Below, one piece after another: positions 49,901 through 62,350 of a DNA stretch of 64,000 nucleotides (positions are counted from its first letter, which is position 1; each line of letters starts with the position of its first letter). A model generated the notes under the pieces. The model searched no databases. It worked only from the letters and a program-made list of their open reading frames with translations, and had not been told where the DNA came from. Both the position numbers and the translations under genes were made by a program. Source of the DNA: Coffea arabica (taxonomy: Eukaryota > Streptophyta > Magnoliopsida > Gentianales > Rubiaceae). The DNA lies in contig NC_092317.1 in the NCBI RefSeq assembly GCF_036785885.1, positions 7,070,501-7,134,500 of the forward strand, given 5' to 3'.

Positions 49901-52900
49901 CACTCTGATTTACTCTTCAGACCTATGAAATCTACCTCAGAGTCCCCTAAGCACTGTAAATTTAAATGTTTAGTTCTTGTAAATAACAACTAGAAAAATG
50001 TTCGCTTGTTCATTTTCCAAGCTTCATTTTCCAAGCTTGGGGTTTATAAGTAAAGCATCTTGGGTTCAGGCTCGATATTACCTGTCTAAACATTAAATGT
50101 AAACTTAAAGCAGAGGCCAGGAGCATTATTAGTTGTCATACTGTTAAGTACATTATAGCAACTTGCACAAACCATTAGGAGCTAAAAAGTCATTAGGTTG
50201 AAGAATATTGATAACTAGAGAGTATGAGGAGAGTTTTTCTAGGGTAGATTATCACAAATGTTGCTTCTTCCACATTATTATGTTGCTTAAAGCACTTGGT
50301 AAAGTGATGCTTCTTGTAACTTTTATTTGCTAGTTTGACAAGAATGTTGAAGAATTCATTTCAACTTGAAAGAATGTACTCTACCTTCTTCCCTCCTTAA
50401 CCATTGACCAAAATTTTTGGCCTTTGAAAGAAAGATGACACTTCAAGCTGCCTCTCTTTCTTCATTGTTTGATTTTTTTTTTCAGTTTTATTGAAAAAGT
50501 AGCATTTATGTGAGTTTGACAAGAACATGAATAAGCTCATGGTAACATGTGACTTGTGATGGCATTAGATTTTTTATGAAGTACCATTCTATTGTTTTCA
50601 TTGGGACAATAGTGCTTTTGTCATTTTTGTGATACACTTCTGCTTGGAACCTTTGAGGCTTATTCTGTGCATTCTTGGAAATCTTGATTAGTTTTGCTAA
50701 TTTCCTATTCTGTTGTTTGTTGCTTACTTTCTGTGTTGTTGCAATGGTTTTCTTTTATTGGTATAAACTTGAAGTTTTTAATGCTTGCACTGTTAAATTC
50801 ATCATAGTACAGATTAGAAGCACTAAAAGTTTTTTAGCTTCCGTGTTCATATGCACTTAGTTTTGCTATAGCATGTGCTGCTTTTGTAATACGTGCTTCA
50901 GCTCTGGGGAACCTTTGCTGTTTGATGACTTGTGATCCATGCAATATCCCTAAGTCAAAAGTTTAGCATGTTGATCATGAAACTTTCATTTGAGATGGTT
51001 TTAAATGATTAGAACATATGGTTTGATATGTAGCAATGGGATAGTGTAAAGCAATTGAGGATGTCAAAGAGACAAACTACTGATATACTTGCATTAGAAA
51101 GTAGAAATTCTATAAATTAAGCTTGATATTATAGAAGAGACAGAAGATATTCAGAACCTTAGATGAGTAGTTTAGTCTTTGCAAAGGATTACGAGAGATT
51201 ATGGTTTGGTTTGTTTGTGAGGAGATTATGATGGAAACTCGAGAAATTGCGGGATTAATCTATGTAATTTTGGAGTGAGAGAGAGAATAGGCTTAGGCAA
51301 GGTGATGTTACAGATATTGCAAATCTCTTAATACATCTTCCCCTTTCTGAACGGGCTTCTCTGTCTAGGGTCTAGACTAGCTTAAAAGCACAGATGGATA
51401 AAAATATTACTTTTATCAAATGATATTGATTATTAAGTTTGCTTTGTGCAAGCAAATTTTCATAGCAGGGACAAGGGCTGTTTTTGGTAGCTTCTGTAAA
51501 GTGTAATTTCTAGATTTTACAGAACCTGATTGAGAAAAGCCTTTATGCTGGTTTGACTTAAATTTAACTTTTTACTTTTGGCATTTGAAATAACTGAACA
51601 TGAGCTGCCAAGTGAAGATTAAAGAAATGTCTGGTGTCGAAATGCTCCAAAATAAAGCACCAAACAACCAAGATCATGTTGTTCTGTATTCAAGTTGTCT
51701 ATATTCTATGAGAAAGGTAAAATGTTAAGCCTGAGTCTTAAGGTATATCATGATCTTTGTTCCTTTGACTTAATTTCTCTGGCATTTTGAGGAATTAATT
51801 TTTAGTAATACAAAATATGGGAGATTGACATTCTTGTTTTGGGACTCCTTCAATGCAGGCCAGGGACCTCCCGAGGATTGTCCAGGCTGCTTATCGCCTG
51901 ATTCCTTATTTTATATTCAGTGCTGAAGAAGGTTAGTTTACTTTCTGTTTCAATTAATTTGGATTAAAAAAATTATGAATAAGGAAAATGGAAATCTAAA
52001 TTTGATTGGACTGATATCAATATATGTTTCATTGTAGATCAAATGTGAATTTGTGAAAGTAGTTTTGTACCAGTATGGGGGTGTATAGTGTTAGAAAGAA
52101 ACTAGATTAGGTGAGTGGTTTTGATGTTGTGGACTTCTAGTAATGAAGTGCTTGAGCAAGCGGCAGAAGAAACAATGGTCTTTGCAAAAATCTTATACAG
52201 AGCACTAGTAGTTTGGTTGGACTGGATGACTTTATTGAAGTCTGGAACATAATGGGAAAAGCCATTGGACTTGGAGTTGATAATTACTGGTACATGCTTA
52301 TGCGGATACAGCTATTATTGTTTGCATCCCATTATACTTGTCATGGTTAATTGTATTTGTCCATCCCATATTATCAGTTACGATTTAGAATGTGAATAAA
52401 TAGAAGGCATGAAAGTTAGGGTAGTAAAGCTGTTCATGCACTGAATCTATAGTTAGGAATATGTCTATTTGCATTATCTGGTTAAAAGAAGCAAATGGTT
52501 CAACTATATAATCAGTGTCCTGGTGCAGTTTTCTGGACTTAATTTGTATACTTGATGTTATTCTTTTTATTGTTGTTTTATTGAATGTGATCAATATTCT
52601 GACTTTCAGTTTATGTATTCATGTATCTAATTTGGTTTTGACATTATATTTCTCTGCATCTGTTGCAGTTTCACCTTTTTATTTCATGCTACTGCAGGTT
52701 CTAGAAGTGCCCTGTTTGCAGCCACAGATCCCCAAGTTCCCGAGTACTGTGAGATGTTAAAAGCAGATGAGTGGCCAGTCTCTGCTTTTATTTCTCAAGA
52801 TTGTCGTCCAACAAATCCTTCCGAAGAATCACATAATGTTGAAACTGCTTACAGAGTCTGGGAGAAGACATTGGAACTGATTGGCCTTCCATTGGATGCC

Positions 52901-52960
52901 ATAGAGAGACTTCTAGAAGGGGAAGAAGTTGAATGCAGATACAGGGCTTCAAAGGATTAG
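46956..52960 (+). CDS. FEY: FEY-like short-chain dehydrogenase/reductase, seven exons
   Basis: A 407-residue SDR matching Arabidopsis FOREVER YOUNG, which is linked to shoot-apical-meristem and leaf development. Exons: 46956-47393, 47485-47602, 48883-49019, 49444-49545, 49716-49808, 51859-51931, 52698-52960. All introns are GT-AG and the summed frame is intact. Residues 1-50 are a variable, charged, low-complexity head coded partly by (GTCGGC)n. A hydrophobic stretch near 51-75 (WMEWLRGWLYIVYEMLFQR) may anchor it to membrane. The nucleotide-binding motif TGSTSGIG is at 94-101 and LINNAG at 175-180. The active-site set Ser230, Tyr258 and Lys262 (YCGSK) is complete. The C terminus (SQDCRPTNPSEE, VWEKTLELIGLPLDA) is the FEY-type extension. 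The true substrate is unknown. Confidence 0.94.
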
Positions 52961-55103
52961 GTTTTTCTTGCAATGGTCAATTTCATTTCAGGCTGGTCAA
53001 GTTGCAAGATTCCAGACTGCATTAGGATGTTTGGCATCTTCTGAACTGGTATTCCACTGTACTTGCTTTTCCACCTGACCTGTTACAGAATGAAATAAAA
53101 AATGATAACAGCAAATGGATGTCCATATGTTTCTGGATGTAGCTGTGTCATTAATGCCCTTAACCAGAATCTTAAAGCAGGTTAAGTAATAGACAGCAGT
53201 GAAGAACACGCAACACTAAAGTTATAATTAGGTCTGACCCAAGAAAGTTTTCGGTTTTGTTTTCAGATTGTTTACAGAATTGTACTTTATGCGTATTACT
53301 TGTATCTTGAGAAATCCTCAGTTTCCACTGCTAGATTGGAAATCATGTCATTGTTACTTTGCGGGTAAGTTATTCAGCAACATGGTTAGATGCAAAAAGG
53401 TAAATCACAGATCGTGGATCTTAATTGTTTCACTTTTTTTTTTCCTGATCTAGAAATACTTGACTCATAGGGCGTAAGTGAACTTGGGATAGTATTTTGG
53501 AGAGTTGGGAAAGTTTACATGGTTGCTTCAGAAGGTTGAGGTAACATTGAGAGTAGTTACTCTAATCTTAGGCTGTTCTATTCTTTTATTGAGCAATGCT
53601 TATTGATTCAGAGAAAAAAGAAAATCAGTAAATAGTAGGAAAAATGAGGTCCAGGACTATGACTTGATCACAGCTTGACTTGAACTCTTGTTATCAACTC
53701 GTAAACAGCATTGAAATATTTTTTTGGCTTGTCTGCAGTGTAGACATTTTAAAGATTCTTGGAGGCTTAGGAAAAGAAGATTTTTTTGAGCTTTGTGCAC
53801 TATCTTAGCTTGTGAGTGGGAGTCTAGGTTTTACTTCAGTTGAATTAGTTGATTAAATCTAAGTGACTTGGTTTTCGAAGACTATTTTTAAATGTTGAGA
53901 GACATGAAATGAAGGAGACTAACAGAAATGATGTTTAAGTATTTCCTGCTTTAATAGGACTAACTTGACAGGAAGAGAACTCCAATGGGCTGTACTAGTA
54001 CGCTGTACATGTACTTGTTGAACAGATATAAGACTGACCTGAGCCACATGGTCAGTTTGAAACTTTTGAATCATACAAATGAAGAAAGAGCGATGTTATG
54101 TGGGGGCATTAAAACGCTTAGTACTCTAATAAGAATACCTATTTGATTTGCGAAGATACAGTTTAGTACTAATCTGAAGATTGCAAAGTTACACATGTAT
54201 GAGCTCAAGATAACCTTCTCAAAGATTTTCTAGTACTTTTGTCAATAAGGTCTTGCCGGTGATGTCAATCCAGGGTGACTTGATTTCCATCGAGGTTGAA
54301 ATTTGAGGAGTAAGAGCTTATTCCAGTATTTAAGTTTTCAAACTTGTAAATGCTTGTAGCAGTTTAACTATATACTCTTAGTAGTTGTCCCACATGTGGG
54401 TTGCTTGTCCTGCTCGATACAGATTATTGCACTGATGTCCTATCCTTCCCAACCCAAAAAACAAAAGAAATACTTTCAAGTACTTTTGCACTAATTTAAT
54501 GGCGGACAAAAAGAGAGAAGAAACTGAAATTTGTCCGTATATATATGTAGTCATTGGAGTGTATTTGTCAAGCAAAAGTTTTTTGAAGGTGAGCTGAAGT
54601 GTATAATTTGTCATTATATCAGATTCCCCTGGCTTTAATTTTCTCTGGAATTCAAAATTCTTCGGTGGTATATCAAGATGTGCAAGAAAAGTTGTCATTT
54701 AAAGCCCTATTACATTATGTATTCATCCTAATCTGCAACGTATTTTCTTGAGGTCTTGACTCAGCAGGATGAAATGTTAAAGTTTCACCCTTACAACTCC
54801 TAATTCTTCAAGAATCTTGTAATTTTCATTTCGTAATAAAAGGATAAGACAAATTGCTAAATATAAGAACTCAAATTGCAGATGCTTTTTGATAAGCTGA
54901 AACCCAAAAAAAAAAATTACACCCGAGAAATTACAGTGGAAGCAATAATGTACCACAATCAAGTTAGATTCACCAGTGCTCAAGAGTACAGAAAGTCTCC
55001 CTGTTATGATAAAAGGAAGATGGATTAGGTTCACCCTCCAGTCCCATGTCTATCCAAAGAAAGAATGCAAATGGTGTGAATGTGGAGACCGAAAGAGCCG
55101 CCA
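52961..55103. other. Intergenic between FEY-like and CNL genes
   Basis: The two genes converge, so this should hold both 3'UTRs. An A-run is at about 54906-54915. No additional coding sequence recognised. Confidence 0.45.
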
Positions 55104-57731
55104 TCATGCCCACATGCGCTCATAAGGCAAAAGCCTGGTCTCCGTCTCTTTAAGCTTAAAGACATGATTAATTCTTTGAGGGCATTTCAGCCGAGGACAC
55201 TTGAATATGCCCACACCTTTGAGCCTAGGCATTGCTTCGTCTTCCAAGTGCCAGTCCATCAAACTATACAAGTTACGAAAACGTAGAAGCTCAAGCTCTG
55301 GAAACCCTTTAGCAGTGCAGCAGAATGAATGTCCATAGTAGGCTCCAATTAGCTCAAGGCTTTGTAGGTTCGGAAAAGTCTCCAACACAGGCATGGGATC
55401 TCGTCCAACATTTGAATGCTGTAGTGTTAAGATCATGATCGACCGCGGCAACTTCTCTAGTTGCCCCTGGTTTTGTATCGGTCCGCTTAACCACAATCTG
55501 ATCAGATGCTGACAAGAAGAAAGAGGTTCTAGTGGAGGAAAAGCCCCTGAAACTGAGCATGTGAGGGTGAGAGTAGCCAGGCTCCTCAACTTCCCTATTG
55601 AATCCAAACTACCTTGACCATCAATATTTTGAACCACTAATTCTCGAAGATTGACCAAGTTGGTTGTCTCCAATTTTAGCCAATCCTGATACTTGACGTA
55701 TTTAAGAGTCTCCAGATTTGTTAAGGAGCTAACATTCACTGGCCCCCGGCAAAGAGCAACCAAATGTCTAAGATTTGTCAATTCACTTATCTCAGGAGGA
55801 AATGCAAGGTCAGTCATGGTTGCACAAAGGGTTTCCAGGCTTTTTAATTTTCCCAGGGAGCTCGGGAGAGAACGAAAGTTGGTATCTACTATCCCTAAGA
55901 ACTTCAGGTGAATCAAAGAGCCTATGTCATATGGTAGTTGCCCGACAGCAGTGGCAAAGTTAAAATGACAGTTTTCTAGATATAGGACATGAAGATTTGT
56001 GAAACTAACACACACAGAGCGGAAGTGCTTCACTTTGGGTTCCTCACCATCCGGATTGAAGATCACAAGTGACTGCATTTTCGAACTTGGACTGACAAGT
56101 GAGAAGTAATTTCTAATTTGTGTGTGGACAACTTGGCGCCGGCCTGAAGAATTAGTAGCAGAGTATTTGCGTGGGTCATAAATGTCAAAGAAGTTTACCT
56201 CAATTGCCTTTTGAACAGCAAGATCCCTAAGAAGATCATGAATCCTGCAATAGGCAATTCTATCCCACATTTTGTCCGCTATCTGAATCATGCTCCTGTT
56301 AACTAGCTCGTTCAAGTAATGGTCAGCCACTTCCTCCATTTTTGGTTCCCTTGGTGTTATGAATCCCTCTGCCATCCAAAGCCATTTAAGCTTTTCTACG
56401 TCAATCAAAGAATCTTCAAGAAAACTGCCCAAGTAGAGGAAACAGTGCTTCAATTGCCCCGATAAATCATCGTAGCTCAAAGAAAGCAGGTATGAGATTT
56501 CAAGGGAGTCATTCTTCAGATGTCGCCAAATATGTTCTTTCACCTCGTGCCACTCTTGCAGCCATTTCTTATGGCAAAGCAGCCCACCAAGTACTACTAT
56601 TGCAAGCGGTAGACCACCGCACTTGTGAACCATTTGCCTACCCAAATCCAGCATTCCTGCAGAGCACCAATTGTTGTAGCCGTCTCCATGAGATATCTTC
56701 TTACAAAAGAGGTCCCAACTTTCATCTGGTGTCAAGAACCGAAGCTCATGGACGAAACTCCTGTCATCTACTCTCGTTGCAACATCTCTCTTGCGCGTAG
56801 TGATGATGACTCTGCTGCCATTTTTATCATCAGGGAAAGCTCTTTTTAAGCTTTCCCAAGCTTCTTTGTGCCAAACATCATCTACCACCGCAAGGTATTT
56901 GTGGTCTTTTAAGATTTCACGGAGGTAGCGCTCCAAATCTTCCTCGTCCATCTGCTCTATCATCTTCAGTTCATCTCCGAAGCACCTCTTTCTGAACGAC
57001 TTAATCAGAGTTCGAAGAAGATCCGAGGTGCTATACTCTTGAGAGACACAAGCCCAAGCACGGTATGCAAAATTTTCCATGACCTTAGAAGAGTTGTAAA
57101 GCTCTCTAGCGACTGTTGTCTTGCCAAGGCCACCCATGCCGTAAATAGAAATGACACTACGTCTGTGCTCCATTTTGAAAAGTTCAGCCAACAACGTCTG
57201 AGTGACATCTTCAAAGCCCACAAAGAGTCGATCTTGATCTACATAGGAAGTTGCTCTCCTTAGTGTTTTGATGATTGATCTACTGTTTGGACCACGGTTA
57301 GGCCCTTCACCTGTTGAATTACTAAGATTTTTGATGTCATATGTTTCACGCTTGCGAGAAATGTCGAGCACCCTTTGCTTGAGAGACTTAAGCTGTTGGC
57401 TGGTATTGTAGAGATTGGCCTCTCTGCTGCACAAGCAGGCATAAGTTTGCAGGCTGTTGAAGAATCCAGATTTTGGAGCTCCTACCTTCAAGTTGCAATC
57501 GTTTAAGATGGCCACTGCGTTATGAGCAATATCTGTGATTTCAGAAATCCACTGCTGCATCCTGTGATCATCACTCTGCTTTTCTTCAGCATCTTGGATG
57601 AAAGATTGCATATAGCCCAATTCATTTCTTAGCCACTCGACTCTCGTGCTCAAATTTTTTCGATCAACTATTTCTTGGGTAAGAAAGTCTCCAAGTTTCT
57701 TCACTGCAAAAGATACAATAGCATCAGTCAT
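55104..57731 (-). CDS. CC-NB-LRR disease resistance protein (RPP8/RPP13-like)
   Basis: An 875-residue intracellular immune receptor in one exon. The open frame extends to 57740 via TTG, but the first ATG is 57731 (MTDAIVSFAVKKLGDFL), the usual CNL start. The coiled-coil domain covers about 1-150. Its EDVID-type motif is weakened to ITDIAHNAVAIL. NB-ARC follows: P-loop GMGGLGKTT (about 198-206), kinase-2 YLAVVDDVW, RNBS-B GSRVIITTRKRDVA, GLPL motif CGGLPLAIVVLGG, and an MHD-position variant IHD (RIHDLLRDLAV). From about 530 to 850 there are irregular LRRs (LIHLKFLGIVDTNFRSLPSS, LVNLRELVVQNIDG). No stop or frameshift, so it may be functional. The family detects pathogen effectors and triggers cell death; the ligand is unknown. 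A foldback MITE lies in its promoter. Confidence 0.95.
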   Translation of the reverse strand: MTDAIVSFAVKKLGDFLTQEIVDRKNLSTRVEWLRNELGYMQSFIQDAEEKQSDDHRMQQWISEITDIAHNAVAILNDCNLKVGAPKSGFFNSLQTYACLCSREANLYNTSQQLKSLKQRVLDISRKRETYDIKNLSNSTGEGPNRGPNSRSIIKTLRRATSYVDQDRLFVGFEDVTQTLLAELFKMEHRRSVISIYGMGGLGKTTVARELYNSSKVMENFAYRAWACVSQEYSTSDLLRTLIKSFRKRCFGDELKMIEQMDEEDLERYLREILKDHKYLAVVDDVWHKEAWESLKRAFPDDKNGSRVIITTRKRDVATRVDDRSFVHELRFLTPDESWDLFCKKISHGDGYNNWCSAGMLDLGRQMVHKCGGLPLAIVVLGGLLCHKKWLQEWHEVKEHIWRHLKNDSLEISYLLSLSYDDLSGQLKHCFLYLGSFLEDSLIDVEKLKWLWMAEGFITPREPKMEEVADHYLNELVNRSMIQIADKMWDRIAYCRIHDLLRDLAVQKAIEVNFFDIYDPRKYSATNSSGRRQVVHTQIRNYFSLVSPSSKMQSLVIFNPDGEEPKVKHFRSVCVSFTNLHVLYLENCHFNFATAVGQLPYDIGSLIHLKFLGIVDTNFRSLPSSLGKLKSLETLCATMTDLAFPPEISELTNLRHLVALCRGPVNVSSLTNLETLKYVKYQDWLKLETTNLVNLRELVVQNIDGQGSLDSIGKLRSLATLTLTCSVSGAFPPLEPLSSCQHLIRLWLSGPIQNQGQLEKLPRSIMILTLQHSNVGRDPMPVLETFPNLQSLELIGAYYGHSFCCTAKGFPELELLRFRNLYSLMDWHLEDEAMPRLKGVGIFKCPRLKCPQRINHVFKLKETETRLLPYERMWA

Positions 57732-57952
57732 TGTTGCCAAAACTTTCTCCGTTATCTCGTTTGTCCGAGGTTCAAAACTGGGAAGAGAATATTATCACAC
57801 TGAAGTTCTACCCTAGACTTGTATAGATAAAGAAATCAAGAATTTGCAGGTAAAGCCTAAGTTGTTTCTTCTGTCGCAGTCATTTCACCTTCAGTCCCTT
57901 TTTTTTTTTTCATTCTGCTTTTGTTTTCTACTGTCATTTTCCTTTTGCAGTG

Positions 57953-58362
57953 GGAGAGCGGATCCTTCCCGCAACAACGGATCTTCTGTCCACTCTCTGT
58001 CTTACTTTTTATTATATTGCTATTTTTCCTCCATAAATATCATGTTTTAGTTCTTTTTTGTTTCCTTAAGATCCAATAACTATTAATTGACTTATACACA
58101 AAATTTAACATACTCAAAAAATCAAAATGCATAAAAAATGAGATTTTTTATGAATTTTTTTCTATATTTTTTAATTTTCTATTATATATTACTTTTTTGA
58201 AGTTGTTGTATTTATTTTTTACTCAATTAATAGTTATTGGATCTTAAGAAAATAAAAAAGAACTAAAATATGATATTTATGTAGGAGAAATAGCAATATA
58301 ATAAAAAGTGAGATGGAGAGTGGCACACGGTGTAGGACAGAAGATTCGTTGCGGATCCCTCC
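57953..58362. mobile_element. Foldback MITE upstream of CNL gene
   Basis: The arms at 57953-58100 and about 58215-58362 are inverse complements for roughly 140 bp with few mismatches. Shared blocks include TTTTTATTATATTGCTATTT, ATAAATATCAT, TTTTAGTTCTTTTTT and CTTAAGATCCAATAACTATT. The outer ends contain GGATCC and ATCTTCTGTCC. The AT-rich loop has no coding capacity. Its near edge is about 220 bp upstream of the CNL ATG. The superfamily and target duplication are unresolved. Confidence 0.82.
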
Positions 58363-59900
58363 TTCAAATTTCCCTATAACTTCCTAAACGCAAGGGTTGA
58401 CTCTACTTTCCACCTTCAACTTTATTTGTATTTCTATTTGGATCCCTAAATATCAAAATAGAGCACATTAGTCTCTGAAATATAAAATTTATCCCATTTA
58501 AGTAAAATCATTGAGAAGTGGAACAAATCCTCTACTAAAGTAGGACAAATTTTTTACTTATCTTAAATGATAGATTTTATATTTTGGGGACTAAAGTAAA
58601 AAAGATTTTATGCTATAAGGATTGAAGTATAACATATTTTATATTTTAGAGACTTACTATTCCACTTTAAAATTTAGGAACTAAATTGAAAATTCAAGTA
58701 TAATTGAAGGGTGCAAAAGTGGAACTAACCCTTTTATTACATTCCATCCATACTATTACTTCTACTTTCCATTAGCACGAGCAAGTTGACTTTTTGACTA
58801 CAGGCTATATTCTTCTTTGTGCTTTCCATTCTATCAACTCCCAGTCCAATGCTATTCTTCTTTCTCAAATTTTCAACTTCCACACTGTTTTATCTACTCA
58901 TTTGGCCACCTTCACGCGTAAACCAATTTTCCTTCCCTGGTTTTGGTTAATAATCTAACTCCATATCATAAGCACACTGGTTTTTTAAAGAAAAAGTAAT
59001 GTAGATACTGTTTTCTTGAAGACCTTTCTAAATGATGATTATGTAGTATAATCTTTTATGCGAGGGCGGCATCTCGAGTCCATTGTGGACACCACATGTT
59101 GCTTTTATCTCTTTCAATATGGAGCCATATCCTAATTCTCTGTAGGTAGGCCAGCATAGCTAGTCTGCACACACCAAAGTAGCTGATGCAGCTATTTTGG
59201 TTTAAACGCTGAAATTATTGATACCTCAAGAACGGAAATGGGTTGAGCAGTTAATGCCATGATTTGGTTAAAAAATTTTGTGCTGTCCAGATAACAAGTT
59301 GTGCATCGATTTTCACACCGTGTGTGGGATTCATAAAATTTTATACTAAAGTTACACGTTATGCAAATAAAATTACTTCATGTGTAACCAAAGTTACGCG
59401 CTGTTGAAAATGGTCAAAATGGTGCAACCGTCCGTACCCCCTTCTTAAATTTCACTCTTCTCCTATTAAAGAAAAAAAAAAGCTTAACGTCAAGCACTGA
59501 GATGCTCTGGTCTAACGTCAAATGCACGAAGCATGACAACAACTTCACGAAAATTCGACATGAATTATTTTTTTTTTTTTATTGAAATTCGAGTTTGCAA
59601 AAATAATTAGGCACTTATGTCGCTTCTTTTTAGACATTACACTGCCAAAAATAAAGTACTACGGGAAATACCTAAACAAATTGCAATGCAATTAGATATG
59701 AATGTTTTGCAATCAGATAAGAACTTTAGTGACCAATGACTTGCAAAAAAAAAAAGTGTATGCACCATTAGCCATAACTATTAGCAAAATTTCTAAATAA
59801 CGCTGTCAACATTTAAGATTATGAAAAGAATAAGGTTCGAACATGAAACCTCTCACAGTCTCACTTACAATCCCTCTCCCACACCATCCAACCAACTTAC
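58363..59900. other. Intergenic, no gene recognised
   Basis: AT-rich. At 58430-58740 an imperfect symmetry of 'atttaggaactaaa'-like blocks hints at another decayed inverted-repeat element, not delimited. A B-box-like GGTTCGAACATGAAACC is at about 59838, without a proper tail or duplication. Confidence 0.4.
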
Positions 59901-59904
59901 TCAA

Positions 59905-60185
59905 GTAATATCAAATACATATATATATTACATGTTATTTGTGCTATTTAGGTGAAATCGAATAAACATGTACATGGATTTTCATAAACAAGAAAAAACT
60001 ATTGGTACATATGTCACAAAATGAATTTTTTTATCCCTTTTTGATCATGTGTATGAACAATTTTTTTTAAACCCATGTATATATCTATTTGATTTCACCT
60101 GAACAGTACAAATATCATATAATATATTTCTATTTGATTTTACCTATAACTACCATTAGTTTGTTTAGGTGAAATCAAATAGAAA
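59905..60185. repeat. Short inverted and direct copies of a 'gtgaaatcaaata' repeat
   Basis: The segment around 59930-59990 (plus strand) recurs inverted at about 60068-60145 and again in plus orientation from about 60165. Each copy carries TTTGTACTGTT-like and GGTGAAATC(A/G)AATA motifs. It looks like rearranged ends of the larger repeat that follows. Confidence 0.5.
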
Positions 60186-60191
60186 TATATT

Positions 60192-60520
60192 ACATGCTAT
60201 TTGTACTGTTTATGTGAAATCAAATAAATATGTGTATGGATTTTCAAAAATAAGAAAATACTATTCATACAGATAATCATTGAGGGATGAAAATTTTTAT
60301 TTTGTGAAATATGGGGGACAAAAAAATTTATTTTGTGAAATGAAAAAAATGAAAAAATTTATTTTGGAAAATGTGAGGGACTATTGATTAGATTATGTGA
60401 AATATAATTTGATAATTTTACCCACAAAAATTATTACATGCAAGACACATGATGAATTCCAACAAAAAACTAATCGAAATATGGATAAGGACCAAATTTG
60501 ATCAATGTGAATTTGTAAGG
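60192..60520 (+). repeat. Direct repeat R1, copy 1 (about 330 bp)
   Basis: It begins ACATGCTATTTGTACTGTT and ends near TTTGATCAATGTGAAT. It aligns throughout with 61145-61480, including ATTTATTTTGTGAAATG and GATTCCAAC, with substitutions and small indels. No coding frame. The family is unknown. Confidence 0.75.
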
Positions 60521-61144
60521 AACCAACTCATCTAATACACCTCGTCTATATGAAATATTGGCATATACGTACTACTCGTCTTTGTCATTCCTTTTTTGCA
60601 TGATTATATCTACTTCTAAACCAATCAAACCTTCAAATTTTCTTATTCTCAATGCATTTCCACCAGTCCAATTGGTTTTTGCTAATTGGCCGACTGAGCT
60701 ATAACACAAAAATCCAAATACAGGGTTGTTAGATTCGGGGAAGAAACCGGTAGGAAGGGCGCAGGGCCAAACGGCCCACAAAATATTCAAGAACTTCTAG
60801 CTTTTAACGAAACTACAGCCCCTCCTCAAAAAAGACATGTTTATTTATATTTATAGCTAGTTATTTCATATCTGTTTTTCCCTTTAATTTCTCATCATCC
60901 AAGTCTCTTATAACAAATAAAATTTAACTTCAAAATATCAACTAAGGAAGCACCATTTACATACGAAACAAAGATAAAGAAAAGAAAATTCAACTACTGC
61001 TACAATTCTATTTATATTAGATTGACTTGAATTACAGAAAAGTAGAAACATTATGTAAAAGAAATAGCAAATAACTCCTATTAATCTTTTCAAGTGAAAT
61101 CAAATACACATATATATGAACTTTCAAAAACAAGAAAAAACTAC
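60521..61144. other. Spacer between the two R1 copies
   Basis: About 620 bp between direct repeats. The plus strand from 60572 to 60790 is open on the complement but resembles no known protein. No primer-binding site or polypurine tract typical of an LTR retrotransposon was seen. Confidence 0.35.
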
Positions 61145-61480
61145 ACATGCTATTTGTACTGTTCAGGTGAAATCAAATAGGCATATCTATGGATTTTCAG
61201 AAGCAAAAAAAAAAAAACTATTTGCACACATAATCAATGAAGGATGAAAATTTTTATTTTATGAAAATGAGGGACAAAAAAATTTATTTTGTGAAATGCA
61301 TGAAATGGAAAAATTTATTTTGCAAAATGTGAGGGATTATGGATTAAATTATGTGAAATATAATTTAACAATTTTATCCATAAAAAATGATCACATGCAG
61401 GGCATATGGTGGATTCCAACCAAAAACTAATCGAAACCTAAATAGGGACCAAGTTTGATCAATGTGAATATGTAAAGGAC
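61145..61480 (+). repeat. Direct repeat R1, copy 2
   Basis: Second copy of the repeat at 60192-60520, offset about 953 bp. The differences are spread evenly, so the duplication is old. Confidence 0.75.
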
Positions 61481-61650
61481 GTAAATTACACTTTTAAAAG
61501 TGAGAGACGAAAAATATAATTTTACAAAATGTGAATAACGTTTTGAACGATTTTTCCTTTCAACAACATCACCAAAGTTTCTTGGAAAGCTGTGTATCCT
61601 CTGACTAAACTATCAACCCCAATGTACCACCAGACTTTATAGGTTATGAG

Positions 61651-62350
61651 ATGTTTCTTGAAGGATTAATTAGGAATCAAATTAAGCACTGGCCTTCTAT
61701 GTTTGTCAAAATGATAGTAGAAAATCTTGAAGTTGAGCCTACTACACTTAGAGAAGATCATCAAGAGGGAGCCATAAGAATGTTGGACTTCCCATTCATC
61801 ACTGGGGATTACAAAGTGATCCAAGTCGCTTTTGTTAATAGTAGGCTAATGGGATGTGGTTGGGGTGCTGTAATTAGGGAATCTATTGGGGAGGTAACGG
61901 ATATTGTATATGGTAGATTATTATCTGAGTCTGATATATTATTATCCATCAGCCATTGCACATTGACAAAGATGGGATTACGATAAGAGGTGGATTAGAA
62001 GACAAATAGGTGTTGCCTTGGTTGTGCAATGCCGCCGAAAAGCTCTATGTTGCAATGTAGCCAAAAAAAAACTCCAACATGGAGCTAACTTATTTTCACA
62101 TCCATTAAGTGGGGATCCAAATCTATTGTATGGTGTGGAGACTTTAGAAAATGTTATTGAGCACATAGATGCTCATAAGATACTCGAGATTAAACTGCAA
62201 TTCCCTTATAGGAATAGGAAGTTGGTGGAGATTCTTGATGGGGGTGTCAAGTATTATGGACCATCATTACACTAATTTTGTGCGGGTATTTGAGAGATTG
62301 CGTGCTTTTGATAATGCTATTGAGTTGATTAGAGAGGAGCAAAATTAGCA
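61651..62350 (+). pseudogene. Decayed coding remnant, possibly retroelement RNase H
   Basis: An open stretch from 61651 to 61986 includes GCGWGAVIRESIGEV, which resembles the second strand of plant LINE-type RNase H domains (G-x-G-x-VIRDxxGEV). A second frame (62018-62275) and a third (about 62270-62345, FERLRAFDNAIELIREE) are codon-like but broken by shifts and stops. I do not recognise the whole. Another decayed host gene is equally possible. Confidence 0.3.
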
